This document shows, in pieces, positions 16,475 through 25,607 of a stretch of 64,000 bases of DNA. Positions within the stretch are counted from its first letter, which is position 1, and each line of letters opens with the position of its first letter. A model generated the notes under the pieces. It worked only from the letters and a program-made list of their open reading frames with translations. It did not search any database and had not been told where the DNA came from. Origin of the DNA: Chryseobacterium candidae (lineage in GTDB: Bacteria > Bacteroidota > Bacteroidia > Flavobacteriales > Weeksellaceae). The position numbers and the translations under genes are program-made. Location: the NCBI RefSeq assembly GCF_004916905.1, contig NZ_SDLV01000030.1, forward strand, positions 1 through 64,000, given 5' to 3'.

Positions 16475-17510
16475 ATATAACCTGCTGATCCTTTTTATAT
16501 GGTGTTTTTCATTAACGAATTGTCAGAATAAAAAAATGGAAGAAAAATACAGCTGGCTGGGAACCGTTTCCGCCCCGCAGGAATACCCGATGGAAGTATA
16601 TGAAGGAGCTATTGTTGCCGATGGTTTTACTTACAGTTTTGATGCCATCTGGGGAACACAGAATACAGGATGGGGAAAAGAAGGCGGTACCATGAACGTC
16701 AATACCGAAAGAATGAGTGCTCCTCATGAACTGGAATTTACATGGTATTCTTTGGTGGAAAATAAATTCTACACCGGAAAATGGAATCTGGATAAAGAAA
16801 AGATAAAAAGCCTTTTTGATGAAGGGTTTGTTGATCAGGATACGAAAAAGAAAGCCACTTATAATTCCTTCGTGGTAGGATTAGCTCCGCAGGGAAGAGT
16901 AGTGCTTTGGATGAAAGGTCCCGGAAACCAGAAAGAAGTAGGAGCTTTCCAGGCTCATGATACAATTATCACCAAAGAAAAAGCCTACGATAATGCTCAG
17001 TACATGCTGAAAGAAGGATTTGCAGAAAGAATGCTCAAAGACCCGTCTTACAAGACATTCAAGCCGGAAGTTCGTGAGAAAATTGAAAAAGAAGGCTATC
17101 CGCCAGCAGATATTTATAACGTATACAGAGAAAAATACAACTGGAAACCTTCCGTGATTCTTCCTGAAGGAGCTGCATGGATAGATTTCGGTTTTACCAA
17201 TTATAACGGTGAGCAGGAAAATCTTTTTGATCAGAGCTTAAAAGACAATACTTACAAAAGCAGGGCTATACCAAAATTCTGCGGTTTTTATTGGAAAGAT
17301 AAAAACAGCAACAGATATGCAGTATGGATAGACGCTTTTGATGACAAAGAAATATTTGATCTGTTTCAGAAATCAGGAAAAGACAAAAATATTGATCTGA
17401 CCATTAAAGTCAATGAAGATAACACAAAGGTTTTGGTATCCCTTGAGTCTGAAAAAGAGAAGTTTCCGGTAACCAAAGCAAAAATAAGGGTATCTAAAAA
17501 GATAGAATGA
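16461..17510 (+). CDS. DUF2931 family lipoprotein, candidate T6SS immunity protein
   Basis: The 349-residue protein has a lipoprotein signal (NLLILFIWCFSLTNC, Cys21) and a DUF2931-like body: YSWLGTVSAPQEYPMEVYEG, GWGKEGGTMNV and GRVVLWMKGPG. It should be anchored in the periplasm or outer membrane. It lies between vgrG and the DUF2235 phospholipase-like gene, and known Tle1 phospholipase effectors are paired with periplasmic lipoprotein immunity proteins, so an inhibitor role is a reasonable inference. The family's function is not established. The start overlaps the preceding small ORF. Confidence 0.75.
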   Translation: MAISKYNLLILFIWCFSLTNCQNKKMEEKYSWLGTVSAPQEYPMEVYEGAIVADGFTYSFDAIWGTQNTGWGKEGGTMNVNTERMSAPHELEFTWYSLVENKFYTGKWNLDKEKIKSLFDEGFVDQDTKKKATYNSFVVGLAPQGRVVLWMKGPGNQKEVGAFQAHDTIITKEKAYDNAQYMLKEGFAERMLKDPSYKTFKPEVREKIEKEGYPPADIYNVYREKYNWKPSVILPEGAAWIDFGFTNYNGEQENLFDQSLKDNTYKSRAIPKFCGFYWKDKNSNRYAVWIDAFDDKEIFDLFQKSGKDKNIDLTIKVNEDNTKVLVSLESEKEKFPVTKAKIRVSKKIE

Positions 17511-17545
17511 TAGGTTTCACTCAGTCAATTTAAAAATTAAGAACG

Positions 17546-18958
17546 ATGCACAACAATCAATTTGGAAGCTATACACCATCTGTATCCAAAGAGGAAGTAC
17601 TGGATATTACCATTGGGATTTTTTTTGACGGAACCCTGAATAATAAAACCAATACGGAAGAGAGAAGGAAAGGAACGGATGCCCATAAAAAACATGGCGG
17701 AAAAGCTGAAGACAATACCAGCTACAATAATGACTGGAGCAATGTAGCCCGCATGTGGGATAACTATGATAAAAACTTCGGTATTTATATAGAAGGTATT
17801 GGTACACAGGATAAAGAAGGAGATGCTACGCTGGGCTACGCTTTCGGAACAGGAGATACAGGGATCAGATCTAAAGTGAGAAAAGGCTGCGAAGAGATTG
17901 TAAAAAAGGTGAAAACCATTAAAGCAGAAAAGAAGGCCGATAAAATTGCGGTTCTTACTTTCGATGTATTCGGATTCAGCCGTGGAGCTGCTGCCGCACG
18001 TAATTTTGTATACGAAATCGGAAAAGCAAAGTATAAAGCCACTTCACGCACCGTTGCCAACGAAGCGGTTTCGGTGACCACTTATTCAGATGATGACGGC
18101 AAAAGTGTAGCATCAGAAGAACTTCCAAAATGGGGACACCTTGGCCTTAAGCTCGAAGAAGCAGGATTAAAGGTAGATGTGTTGAAAGTAAGATTTCTTG
18201 GAATCTACGATACTGTTTCTTCCTATTCAAAATATCTGTCACCAGTACCCAATTTCAGCAATGACGTAGAAGAATTAAGCCTGAATGAAATTGGAAAAGC
18301 CCAGACTGTAGTTCACTTTATCGCTGCCGATGAACACAGAGAAAACTTTGACCTCACAAGGGTACACATCGGAACTGAAAAAACATTTCCGGGTGTACAC
18401 TGCGATGTAGGCGGAGCCTATGAAAACGGAAGGGAAACATGGGAAGAAGTGGAAACTTCATGGACTACCAGCAGTAAATTAGAAGCATTAAAGGCAGAGC
18501 TTGAAAATGAAGGCTGGTATCATAAAGGTGAACTCACCATTACCCCCGGATTCTATTTGTCGTTAAGAGGAACACGTGATCTTCTGAAGACTTTCAGCTA
18601 TATTCCTTTACATTTTATGGCAGAATACGGCATTGATAAAAACCTTCCCATCACCTTAAAAAAAATGACAGATGATAAATACTCCATTTTGGATGATCAG
18701 TTTTTGATAGGAATTAAAGACCGTCTCAGAACTTACGTAATGGGAGATGGCAAACCTTACTCTTTCAGACATTATAAAGAACTGAGGGATGCCTATGGAG
18801 GAAACGAAATTCCGGAAGACCGTCAGGCAGCTTATCAGAAAGAAGTAAAGGAACAGGATGATTTAAGAAAGCTTCGTCACAAATACCTTCACTGGTCAGC
18901 CAGAAGAGAAGGGATTGGTATGGATCCGAGACCGAACAGAACAAGGGTTATCCATTAG
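17546..18958 (+). CDS. DUF2235 alpha/beta hydrolase, Tle1-like T6SS lipase effector candidate
   Basis: The 470-residue protein has the DUF2235 pattern: ITIGIFFDGTLNNKTNTEE near the N-terminus and a nucleophile elbow GFSRGAAAARNFV with Ser145. Asp222 (FLGIYDTVSSY) and His285 (FPGVHCDVGGAY) complete a plausible Ser-Asp-His triad. DUF2235 includes Tle1-type phospholipases delivered by T6SS. There is no signal peptide, as expected for cargo loaded from the cytosol. Its place between the VgrG/DUF2931 genes and the LysM/PAAR-like genes supports a secreted lipase role. The exact phospholipid specificity is not visible. Confidence 0.85.
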   Translation: MHNNQFGSYTPSVSKEEVLDITIGIFFDGTLNNKTNTEERRKGTDAHKKHGGKAEDNTSYNNDWSNVARMWDNYDKNFGIYIEGIGTQDKEGDATLGYAFGTGDTGIRSKVRKGCEEIVKKVKTIKAEKKADKIAVLTFDVFGFSRGAAAARNFVYEIGKAKYKATSRTVANEAVSVTTYSDDDGKSVASEELPKWGHLGLKLEEAGLKVDVLKVRFLGIYDTVSSYSKYLSPVPNFSNDVEELSLNEIGKAQTVVHFIAADEHRENFDLTRVHIGTEKTFPGVHCDVGGAYENGRETWEEVETSWTTSSKLEALKAELENEGWYHKGELTITPGFYLSLRGTRDLLKTFSYIPLHFMAEYGIDKNLPITLKKMTDDKYSILDDQFLIGIKDRLRTYVMGDGKPYSFRHYKELRDAYGGNEIPEDRQAAYQKEVKEQDDLRKLRHKYLHWSARREGIGMDPRPNRTRVIH

Positions 18959-19019
18959 AATTAAAATCTTTAACAATAAGATTATCATACAGAAAAGAAA
19001 TTGAAGCAGGAATATTTTT

Positions 19020-20063
19020 ATGCAGAAATATAATATACATACTGTTCAGAAAGATGAAACTTTAAAAAGTATAGCGTCGCTGTACGGGTTGGATAAAGAT
19101 GCATTAAAACTTTTCCATAATAATCACTGCGCTGTTAAAGACATGATCCTGATCAATCTTAACGGGCAGAAAGAGCTTTTTGTTCCGAGAACTGCAGTGG
19201 CAGATAAAAACCTTTTGGTACAATTCAGAAAAGGAAATAGTCTTACCCTTCAGCCAGAAAAATCATTGCGAAGATACAGTGTAGTCATTACCATTGAAAA
19301 AGGGGAATCCAAAAACGAATTAAAATATGAAGCATCTGTTCGCTGGCTTACAACAGAAAAAGGGCATCATTTTTTTGAGATAGACAGAACATCAAAGCTC
19401 TATCTTAATGAAGAAGAAGTAAATGAAATTGCAGATCTGCTGGCCTACAGAACCTCAGGTGTTTTATATCCTTTATACATAAGTACAGATGAGCATGGGA
19501 AATTTGAAGCGGTAGAAAACGCTGAGGTATTTTCCAAAAGATGGCCCGCTGTAAAAGAAGAACTCTATAAAGAATTTGAAGGCGAAACCGTAGACGAATA
19601 TTGCGGAAAGATTGAAAAAGTGATCAGCCAGCCTGAAGCCGTCAATCTTTATATCAAAAATGATTATTTCATCCGTGCCTTGTTTTTTGGAATCTATCAG
19701 AGTTTCGGAAAGGATTATAGAACTGAGATGACAGAAACTTTTCCTGTAACAGACAATGCAATTGAACCCAGATATAAACTGACCCTGGAAACAGATCCTG
19801 TTAAAGGAGAAACAGGGCTGATTACCATAGAAGGAGCAGGAAAGTTATATGAAGAAAGGGATATTGATGATTTTATAAGAAAATCACCTTTTTCATTGAT
19901 TATAGAAGACGACCCTGTGATGAATGAAGAAGGAAATTTCAGACTCATAAGCTATCTGAAAGGAGAAACTTCACTTCCGGAATCTCTTTACCTGGAATGC
20001 AGTATCATGCTGCAGGAAGAAAAAAAGATTTCAGTATCAGTTTCAGGAATTGATAATAAATAA
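19020..20063 (+). CDS. LysM-domain protein of the T6SS cargo operon
   Basis: The 347-residue protein begins with one LysM motif (residues 3-50: YNIHTVQKDETLKSIASLYG and a closing LINLNGQKELFVPR). The remainder has no recognised domain. There is no signal peptide, so it is either secreted through the T6SS or acts inside the cell. LysM modules bind peptidoglycan glycans or mediate assembly, as in phage and contractile-injection baseplate proteins. It sits directly before the PAAR-like gene, so a loading adaptor between VgrG/PAAR and effector is one possibility and a cell-wall-binding effector another. Confidence 0.75.
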   Translation: MQKYNIHTVQKDETLKSIASLYGLDKDALKLFHNNHCAVKDMILINLNGQKELFVPRTAVADKNLLVQFRKGNSLTLQPEKSLRRYSVVITIEKGESKNELKYEASVRWLTTEKGHHFFEIDRTSKLYLNEEEVNEIADLLAYRTSGVLYPLYISTDEHGKFEAVENAEVFSKRWPAVKEELYKEFEGETVDEYCGKIEKVISQPEAVNLYIKNDYFIRALFFGIYQSFGKDYRTEMTETFPVTDNAIEPRYKLTLETDPVKGETGLITIEGAGKLYEERDIDDFIRKSPFSLIIEDDPVMNEEGNFRLISYLKGETSLPESLYLECSIMLQEEKKISVSVSGIDNK

Positions 20064-20091
20064 ACGACCACTTCACTAAAGATAAATTAAT

Positions 20092-20580
20092 ATGGCAGAA
20101 AAACATATTGTAGTACAGGGCGCCCTATGCAAATGCCAGTTCGGGCAGGCTCCGGACAAGCTGAAAGTACTTACACACCAAAAAGAATATGCCAATGATA
20201 AAAGCGCTTCCAAAAAACTGATCGTTACCACGAAAGAAATTGGAGCAGCCACATTTGAAAAAAATACATTCGGGAACTGTACCAAAATGGGAGGACCGCC
20301 GCCTCCATGCAAAATTATGATTACAGAATGGCAGAATTTTTATGATAAAGTACAGCTCAGCAACGGTGGATACATCATTGTAGAAGACAGCAAAGCCGTA
20401 TGTGCGGTTGCGGGAACTCCATGTATTGAGATTATAGACCACGGGCAGAGAGCAGAAGCCAGCCAGCAGAACTTTAAAAATGCCGACAAAGACGTTCAGC
20501 AGCAGATCAATCCGCTGGTAGATTCCGAAGAAATGTATAATGAACAGCCTTCAGGAGGAGGGCAGGATGGTGCAATCTAA
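20092..20580 (+). CDS. DUF4280 PAAR-like protein
   Basis: The 162-residue protein shows the DUF4280 pattern: IVVQGALCKCQFGQAPDKL, NCTKMGGPPPPC and CAVAGTPCIEIIDHGQ. The paired glycine/cysteine segments are PAAR-like; proteins of this kind are thought to sharpen the VgrG spike and connect cargo. It ends with a glutamine-rich tail, AEASQQNFKNADKDVQQQIN. It starts 28 bp after the LysM gene and is 11 bp before the large OmpA-domain gene, an arrangement that suggests it tips the spike for that protein. Confidence 0.87.
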   Translation: MAEKHIVVQGALCKCQFGQAPDKLKVLTHQKEYANDKSASKKLIVTTKEIGAATFEKNTFGNCTKMGGPPPPCKIMITEWQNFYDKVQLSNGGYIIVEDSKAVCAVAGTPCIEIIDHGQRAEASQQNFKNADKDVQQQINPLVDSEEMYNEQPSGGGQDGAI

Positions 20581-20591
20581 ATGATAAGAAA

Positions 20592-23384
20592 ATGGCAAAA
20601 GGCGTAAAAAAAATAAAAGTTGTAAGCGGCTTGTATTACCCGAAAATGTCTGTATTAGGGCAAAGGATTACCATAAAGCCGGATCAGTGGGTGCAGTTTG
20701 GTGTGGATGAATGGCTGCCGGGAACTACAGATGCAGACAAAAAGAAACCTCTTACGTGGATGAGGCAGAACAGCAGCAAAAAAATTATTATCAATCAGAT
20801 TACCTCTGCTACAGGATATAAATTTTTAATTGGCAAGCAGTACTGCGGAAGCTATCAGTTTTATATTGAAGCCAGTCTTTCAGGAGTTAGAGATCCTAAA
20901 GGTAATACAGGGCTATATGTAAAAGGCTGGTGTGAACCTAAAATTGTAAGCAGCAAATGGTCTACGCAGAAAAACAGCAAAAGCATAAAAAACAATAAAA
21001 AAAACGAATACATTTCCTACGGCCATATTGTTCACCTGAACCTGATGACAGAAGGGCTGAATGGAAATACAGTCAGTATCGAACTCTGGAATCAGCAGAC
21101 AGCCAAGGCAGATAAACTGGTACATACCTACAACAATGTACAGGTAATAGATGGTGAAGTCAATCTGAAAATAGAAAATACCTTTGCCTGGATGGCCTTT
21201 GTAGACAATATCCAGAATGTAGAGGAATTCTATGTTAAAGTGAAAGATGTTGCTTCCAGACAATACATCAAAGATAAACTGGGTGATGATCTTCATGCCA
21301 TCTATCTGAATGTTAAGAATAAAGTTGCCACTACCAATACCAATGGTGCTCAGAACCAGACACCAACTAAGGTTTATAAGCCGGATGTCAACTCCGTCAG
21401 ACTCGAGCCGTGTAAATTTGAAGTCATTAAAATCACGGAAAATGAAACAAAAGACGGCAAAGCCAGCAATACAACCGTTAAAGTTTTTGACAATGGTAAT
21501 GGTGTCAAACTGATAAAATCTGCTGCATTACAGGAACATATTCAGAGAACAATCTATTATAAATTTGATTCCACAGTTATTGATAAAGACGGAGAAGCCA
21601 CCTTGAATAATGTGCTCAAATTTCTTCTCGAACACAAAGATGCCACCATGAATCTCAGCGGGTATGCCTGTGTTATCGGAAAAGAAAATTATAACAAAGG
21701 GCTTTCCCAAAGAAGAGCTGATGTTGTGAAAAAATTCTTTGCAGACGGCGGATTAGATCCAAGAAGAATTATCTCCGTAGGAAAAGGGGAAGTAGATCCT
21801 ACCGATGATAAAATGGGAAGAGATAATATCAGATACAAAAATGAGAAAGACTACGAAAATAACCGTAGAGTAGATATCTCATTTGTATTCAATGCTCATG
21901 ATGCGCAAACTGTTCATTATGAAGTAACAGCACCTAGTGTGTCTACAAAGAAAAATCTGATCATTGATGTTACCGGCTTTGAAACAAAAGAATGTTTCAG
22001 AGACAGTAAAGGAAAACATAAAAAACAGATACAGATTGTAGATGTAGGACAGGCAATAGATAATGGAGATACGGTAAAAACATTTACGGCTCCTTCCTTT
22101 ACTTATGGAGTATATTCAGATTTATCACAATTCAATGCTTTTCCTATACAATATATCTGGCCTGCCGGAACAAACCCGAATCAGTTTCATTTGCATGTAC
22201 ATACCTGCAGATACTATAGTAATGAGAAAAGGACTACGGTATTAATAAAAGCCTATCCGGACGTCAACTGGACACTGAGTTTTACATTGAATCTTACCAA
22301 TGATCTCAGCGTAAAATGGATGAATATGGATCCCCATGAGCATAAAGAGCTGCAGAAAAGAGCAGGCAAAATGGGTGCTGAAAAAAGATGGAAGCAAAAA
22401 GATGCTTCATTGGCATTTAGTTTAAAGGCAAAATGGAACAATGATCAGCAGGAAAAAGAGCTAAAATATCAATACGAAACCAAGTTTAAGAAAATATATG
22501 ATACATTTGCTGCCATAGGAGCGCTGTCGGATGGAGTTCTTAATCAGGCCAAAGGAAAAGTACGCTCCATTTCTCCTAAAGGCATTCCGGTAAGCTTTGC
22601 TGTGAAACCTCCTAATATGGAATTGTCAGGTAACTGGCTTTTAAAGCATCCTAAGGATAATAATGCCATTATTGGTACAGATGTAGCTATAGGTTTGAAA
22701 GCAAATCCGCTGATTGGTCTGGAAATGACAGTTGATCTTCTGGGAGCACTGGTATTTGGTATTTCCGGAGCGGTAAGCGGAGGAACAGCTGCGCCGGGAG
22801 TCACAAGGCTGTATCAGGAAATTCAGGGAAAACTGAAATCCGGAATAGATGTAGGGAATGATAATGCAGGCTTCAAGGCATCTGTTGATATCTTCATGGA
22901 TCTTATTATTTCCAGTACGATAGAAGTGGAATCCGAATTTAAATTTAATACGGCAGGAAAACTCAAAGATTCCGAATTTAAAGTCTCAAGTAAGAGTAAA
23001 CTTAAACTGGAATTGAAAGTAGGAGTGAAAATTCAGGGAGAAGTTTCACTGGCTGTTATTAAAGCAGAGGCTTATTTTGAAGCTTCAGCATCAGGAAGTG
23101 CTTCCATAACGTATGGACATGGTATCAACTACGATGAAAAAGGATTGTATTACCGTCCTGTTCTCGGATTTGACGGTCTTGATGCCCAATATGTAGTTAC
23201 AATAAGTGTAGGTCTTGCTATTAAAATTGCAAAAAATAAACATAAAGTGGAGGAAAGCAGAGATGGAAAATATGAAATTGCCAAAGGGGATTTTAAAAAT
23301 GTAATTCCTCCTTTTGATGTGATAAAAGAATTAGAGTCCTTATTTGGAATGAGTGCAAATATTCCGTTGATTAAAAATGATTAA
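20592..23384 (+). CDS. Large OmpA-domain protein, candidate T6SS effector
   Basis: The 930-residue protein has no signal peptide. Residues 1-260 are beta-rich and unassigned. Residues about 316-435 are an OmpA-like peptidoglycan-binding domain (RTIYYKFDSTVIDKDGEATL, LSQRRADVVKKFFADGGLDP, NRRVDISFVF). Residues about 440-570 are another beta-rich region. The C-terminal 330 residues contain a glycine/alanine-rich hydrophobic stretch near 705-738 and alternating beta segments such as ASASGSASITYG. I know no toxin family for this C-terminus. Position right after the PAAR-like gene and right before a lipoprotein gene suggests a peptidoglycan-targeted effector, perhaps membrane active, with adjacent immunity. 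Function is inference. Confidence 0.8.
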   Translation: MAKGVKKIKVVSGLYYPKMSVLGQRITIKPDQWVQFGVDEWLPGTTDADKKKPLTWMRQNSSKKIIINQITSATGYKFLIGKQYCGSYQFYIEASLSGVRDPKGNTGLYVKGWCEPKIVSSKWSTQKNSKSIKNNKKNEYISYGHIVHLNLMTEGLNGNTVSIELWNQQTAKADKLVHTYNNVQVIDGEVNLKIENTFAWMAFVDNIQNVEEFYVKVKDVASRQYIKDKLGDDLHAIYLNVKNKVATTNTNGAQNQTPTKVYKPDVNSVRLEPCKFEVIKITENETKDGKASNTTVKVFDNGNGVKLIKSAALQEHIQRTIYYKFDSTVIDKDGEATLNNVLKFLLEHKDATMNLSGYACVIGKENYNKGLSQRRADVVKKFFADGGLDPRRIISVGKGEVDPTDDKMGRDNIRYKNEKDYENNRRVDISFVFNAHDAQTVHYEVTAPSVSTKKNLIIDVTGFETKECFRDSKGKHKKQIQIVDVGQAIDNGDTVKTFTAPSFTYGVYSDLSQFNAFPIQYIWPAGTNPNQFHLHVHTCRYYSNEKRTTVLIKAYPDVNWTLSFTLNLTNDLSVKWMNMDPHEHKELQKRAGKMGAEKRWKQKDASLAFSLKAKWNNDQQEKELKYQYETKFKKIYDTFAAIGALSDGVLNQAKGKVRSISPKGIPVSFAVKPPNMELSGNWLLKHPKDNNAIIGTDVAIGLKANPLIGLEMTVDLLGALVFGISGAVSGGTAAPGVTRLYQEIQGKLKSGIDVGNDNAGFKASVDIFMDLIISSTIEVESEFKFNTAGKLKDSEFKVSSKSKLKLELKVGVKIQGEVSLAVIKAEAYFEASASGSASITYGHGINYDEKGLYYRPVLGFDGLDAQYVVTISVGLAIKIAKNKHKVEESRDGKYEIAKGDFKNVIPPFDVIKELESLFGMSANIPLIKND

Positions 23385-23394
23385 TATTCATACA

Positions 23395-23982
23395 ATGAAA
23401 AATCTTATCTTATTATTTAGCTTTTTGGCTATTGTGTCCTGCAACGGACAAACCGATCTGGAATCTTTAAAATTTGATGAAAAAGTATCGGATAATATTA
23501 CGAAGGGAGAAAAAGAAACAGAAGCCAATTACGGATTATTATCATATAAACAGGCCGATGTTAAAAACTATAAGCTGGGAACTGTATCATTTTCTGAATA
23601 TACTGTACCCAAAGGATATGATTATTCCAACAACAACCTTGCGCTTTTTGTAAACTCTTACCAGAATAATCAATACCTCGGATTTATACTGAACCTTGCT
23701 AAAGAAGACGAAGGGAAAAAGCTGATTGATTATCTGACTAAGACCTATGGTAATCCAGAAAAAAGATCCACAGATAAAACAGGAGCTGCTTACTTCTGGG
23801 ATGCATCAGCTAAAAATAAATGGATATTTTTAACCCAAACTCAGGAACTGACACAGGACAATACAAAATATACCAATACCAAACTGATTGTAGTAAAGAA
23901 AGGAACCAGAGTGGAGAATTCTTCAGATGCCGGCACTTTCTCCATCTTAGACAGTTTTACCCTTGCTTATCCTAAAAAATAA
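23395..23982 (+). CDS. Lipoprotein, candidate immunity protein
   Basis: A protein of about 195 residues with a lipoprotein signal (MKNLILLFSFLAIVSC). The body includes TVPKGYDYSNNNLALFV, a LTKTYGNPEKRS segment and YFWDASAKNKW. The same order, GNP followed by FFWDDG, recurs in the lipoprotein at 26548, so the two are probably distant paralogues. An in-frame ATG at 23377 overlaps the effector stop codon, but the signal peptide begins at 23395. Direct linkage to the large OmpA-domain gene suggests an immunity protein, not yet supported by homology. Confidence 0.7.
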   Translation: MKNLILLFSFLAIVSCNGQTDLESLKFDEKVSDNITKGEKETEANYGLLSYKQADVKNYKLGTVSFSEYTVPKGYDYSNNNLALFVNSYQNNQYLGFILNLAKEDEGKKLIDYLTKTYGNPEKRSTDKTGAAYFWDASAKNKWIFLTQTQELTQDNTKYTNTKLIVVKKGTRVENSSDAGTFSILDSFTLAYPKK

Positions 23983-23985
23983 AAG

Positions 23986-24756
23986 ATGAAACCTTATTAC
24001 GAAATAGATTTTAGTGCGGTAATGTGTTCATTTCAGATCAAAATTAATGATGTGGAATTAATTTCATTGAGTATTGAGGGACAGACCAGATCAGATTTTC
24101 CCATCAATCATCTTATTCTGGAAGGAGGTAAACAAACAATTGAAGTGAAAGGACTTCCAATGGATGGGCATAAAGAATTGCATGAAGATTCTTATATAAG
24201 ATACAGAGTAAATCTCTACGATATGTCTTCCGGAGAATATGCTTTTGTAAAGCAGTTTGATGAATATTTTACCAAGAAGCCAGATAAAAATATACCGTTT
24301 ATAGGACATGTAAGTACATTTGAAGCCGAAGTACCCTACAAACTGGAGGCATGGCAAAACGGAATAGATCTTAAAGGTGCTAAATTCGATGTTAAAGAAA
24401 AATTGATCAAAAAGTATAACGAAATTATAAAGCTGATCAATGGAGGCAATTACAGTTCATTCATTGATCAATATCAAAAAAGAGAAAATAATAACGCTTT
24501 AGCCATGTATCTTAGCAAAAGTCAGGCAGAAGCCAGAATGCAGGGTATTATTTCCGATATGCAGAATGGATATAAAGCGCAGAGCATTCCGGATGATATT
24601 CAGGTAGAGTATTCAGCCTACGGAAAGCTGGCCGCACTAAAATGTACAGATATGATGTCTGCATTACGTCTGGAAAATCCGGAAAGTGAGGAAGAATTAG
24701 TTCTGCCCATAACATTTTATATTCCCGAAGGGAAAGATGAGTTTGAGATTATATAG
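23986..24756 (+). CDS. Unknown protein of T6SS cargo operon
   Basis: A 256-residue protein without a signal peptide or membrane segment, starting MKPYYEIDFSAVMCSFQIKI only 3 bp after the lipoprotein stop. The first half is beta-rich (INDVELISLSIEGQTRSD), while the second half is helical and charged (YLSKSQAEARMQGIISDMQ) and ends in LPITFYIPEGKDEFEII. I do not recognise the family. Cytosolic location and tight linkage fit an effector chaperone or a cytosolic immunity protein, but a housekeeping role is not excluded. Confidence 0.7.
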   Translation: MKPYYEIDFSAVMCSFQIKINDVELISLSIEGQTRSDFPINHLILEGGKQTIEVKGLPMDGHKELHEDSYIRYRVNLYDMSSGEYAFVKQFDEYFTKKPDKNIPFIGHVSTFEAEVPYKLEAWQNGIDLKGAKFDVKEKLIKKYNEIIKLINGGNYSSFIDQYQKRENNNALAMYLSKSQAEARMQGIISDMQNGYKAQSIPDDIQVEYSAYGKLAALKCTDMMSALRLENPESEEELVLPITFYIPEGKDEFEII

Positions 24757-24824
24757 CAATCTTTAAAAGAAAAAAACACTGGAAATAAGATCTAGGTATT
24801 TCCACCAGTTTTATAACAGAATAA

Positions 24825-25607
24825 ATGGGAGTTAAAAAGGAAAGACCATACATCGTATATAGTATTTTAGGAATAATAGCCGCAGGCTTTATTTACTTTA
24901 TTCTGTGGATTATTTTCAAAGATAGAATGCCGCTGCATGAATATGCTTCTGAAAATTCCAATAACTATGACAGCTATGCAGAGAAAGCGATCGTTTTTTT
25001 TCCTTTACTTTTTTTTGTTTTCATTTTTATTGTTTTAATGAAGCCTACTGCTTCAAAACGTTTTTTACGCCTGCAATCCTCACTACCTACCTCTAAGATC
25101 CATTCTGTAGCAAAAGGACTGGCAGAAATTGAAGGAACATTGGTGATGAAAACTCCTTTATTCTCACCGGTAAATAATGAAGCATGTATTGGATATTACT
25201 ATACGATTGAGGATATTGACAGAGATTCAGACGATAAAGAAAGCTACAGAACCATTCACAGGGAAACAAAATGCAATATCTTCCGGATTAAAGATGACAC
25301 AGGAATCATAGAAGTAGAACCGGAAGGAATAGAGCTGGTTTTATTAGAAGAAACCAATGTAAGCAGCTACGGCGGTAAAAGGTACAAAGAAACTCTTTTA
25401 AAAGATGGTCAGAAGATGTTGTTGGTAGGCTATGCCGATTCCAGAAACGGAATACCTTTCATGAGAAAAGATGAACATTATAAAGTCCTTGGGATTACTT
25501 CCTCATCAGGAATCACGGTTTGGAATAAATACCAGCCATTGCTGAGGTCATTTATGTTTACCTGTTCCATCATCCTTTTAATAATTATTTATATACTTAC
25601 ACAATAA
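24825..25607 (+). CDS. GIDE-domain-like membrane protein
   Basis: The 260-residue protein has two N-terminal membrane segments (about 8-31 and 54-71), a long soluble loop and one C-terminal segment (about 241-258). The loop resembles the bacterial GIDE/MULAN-like domain: SVAKGLAEIEGTLVMKTPLF, CIGYYYTIEDID, EGIELVLLE. That domain is known from eukaryotic mitochondrial E3 ligases, but the bacterial versions lack the RING finger and have unknown function. Its stop codon shares a base with the LemA start codon, so the two are coupled. The GIDE-LemA pairing is recurrent in bacteria and may sense membrane stress. Confidence 0.72.
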   Translation: MGVKKERPYIVYSILGIIAAGFIYFILWIIFKDRMPLHEYASENSNNYDSYAEKAIVFFPLLFFVFIFIVLMKPTASKRFLRLQSSLPTSKIHSVAKGLAEIEGTLVMKTPLFSPVNNEACIGYYYTIEDIDRDSDDKESYRTIHRETKCNIFRIKDDTGIIEVEPEGIELVLLEETNVSSYGGKRYKETLLKDGQKMLLVGYADSRNGIPFMRKDEHYKVLGITSSSGITVWNKYQPLLRSFMFTCSIILLIIIYILTQ

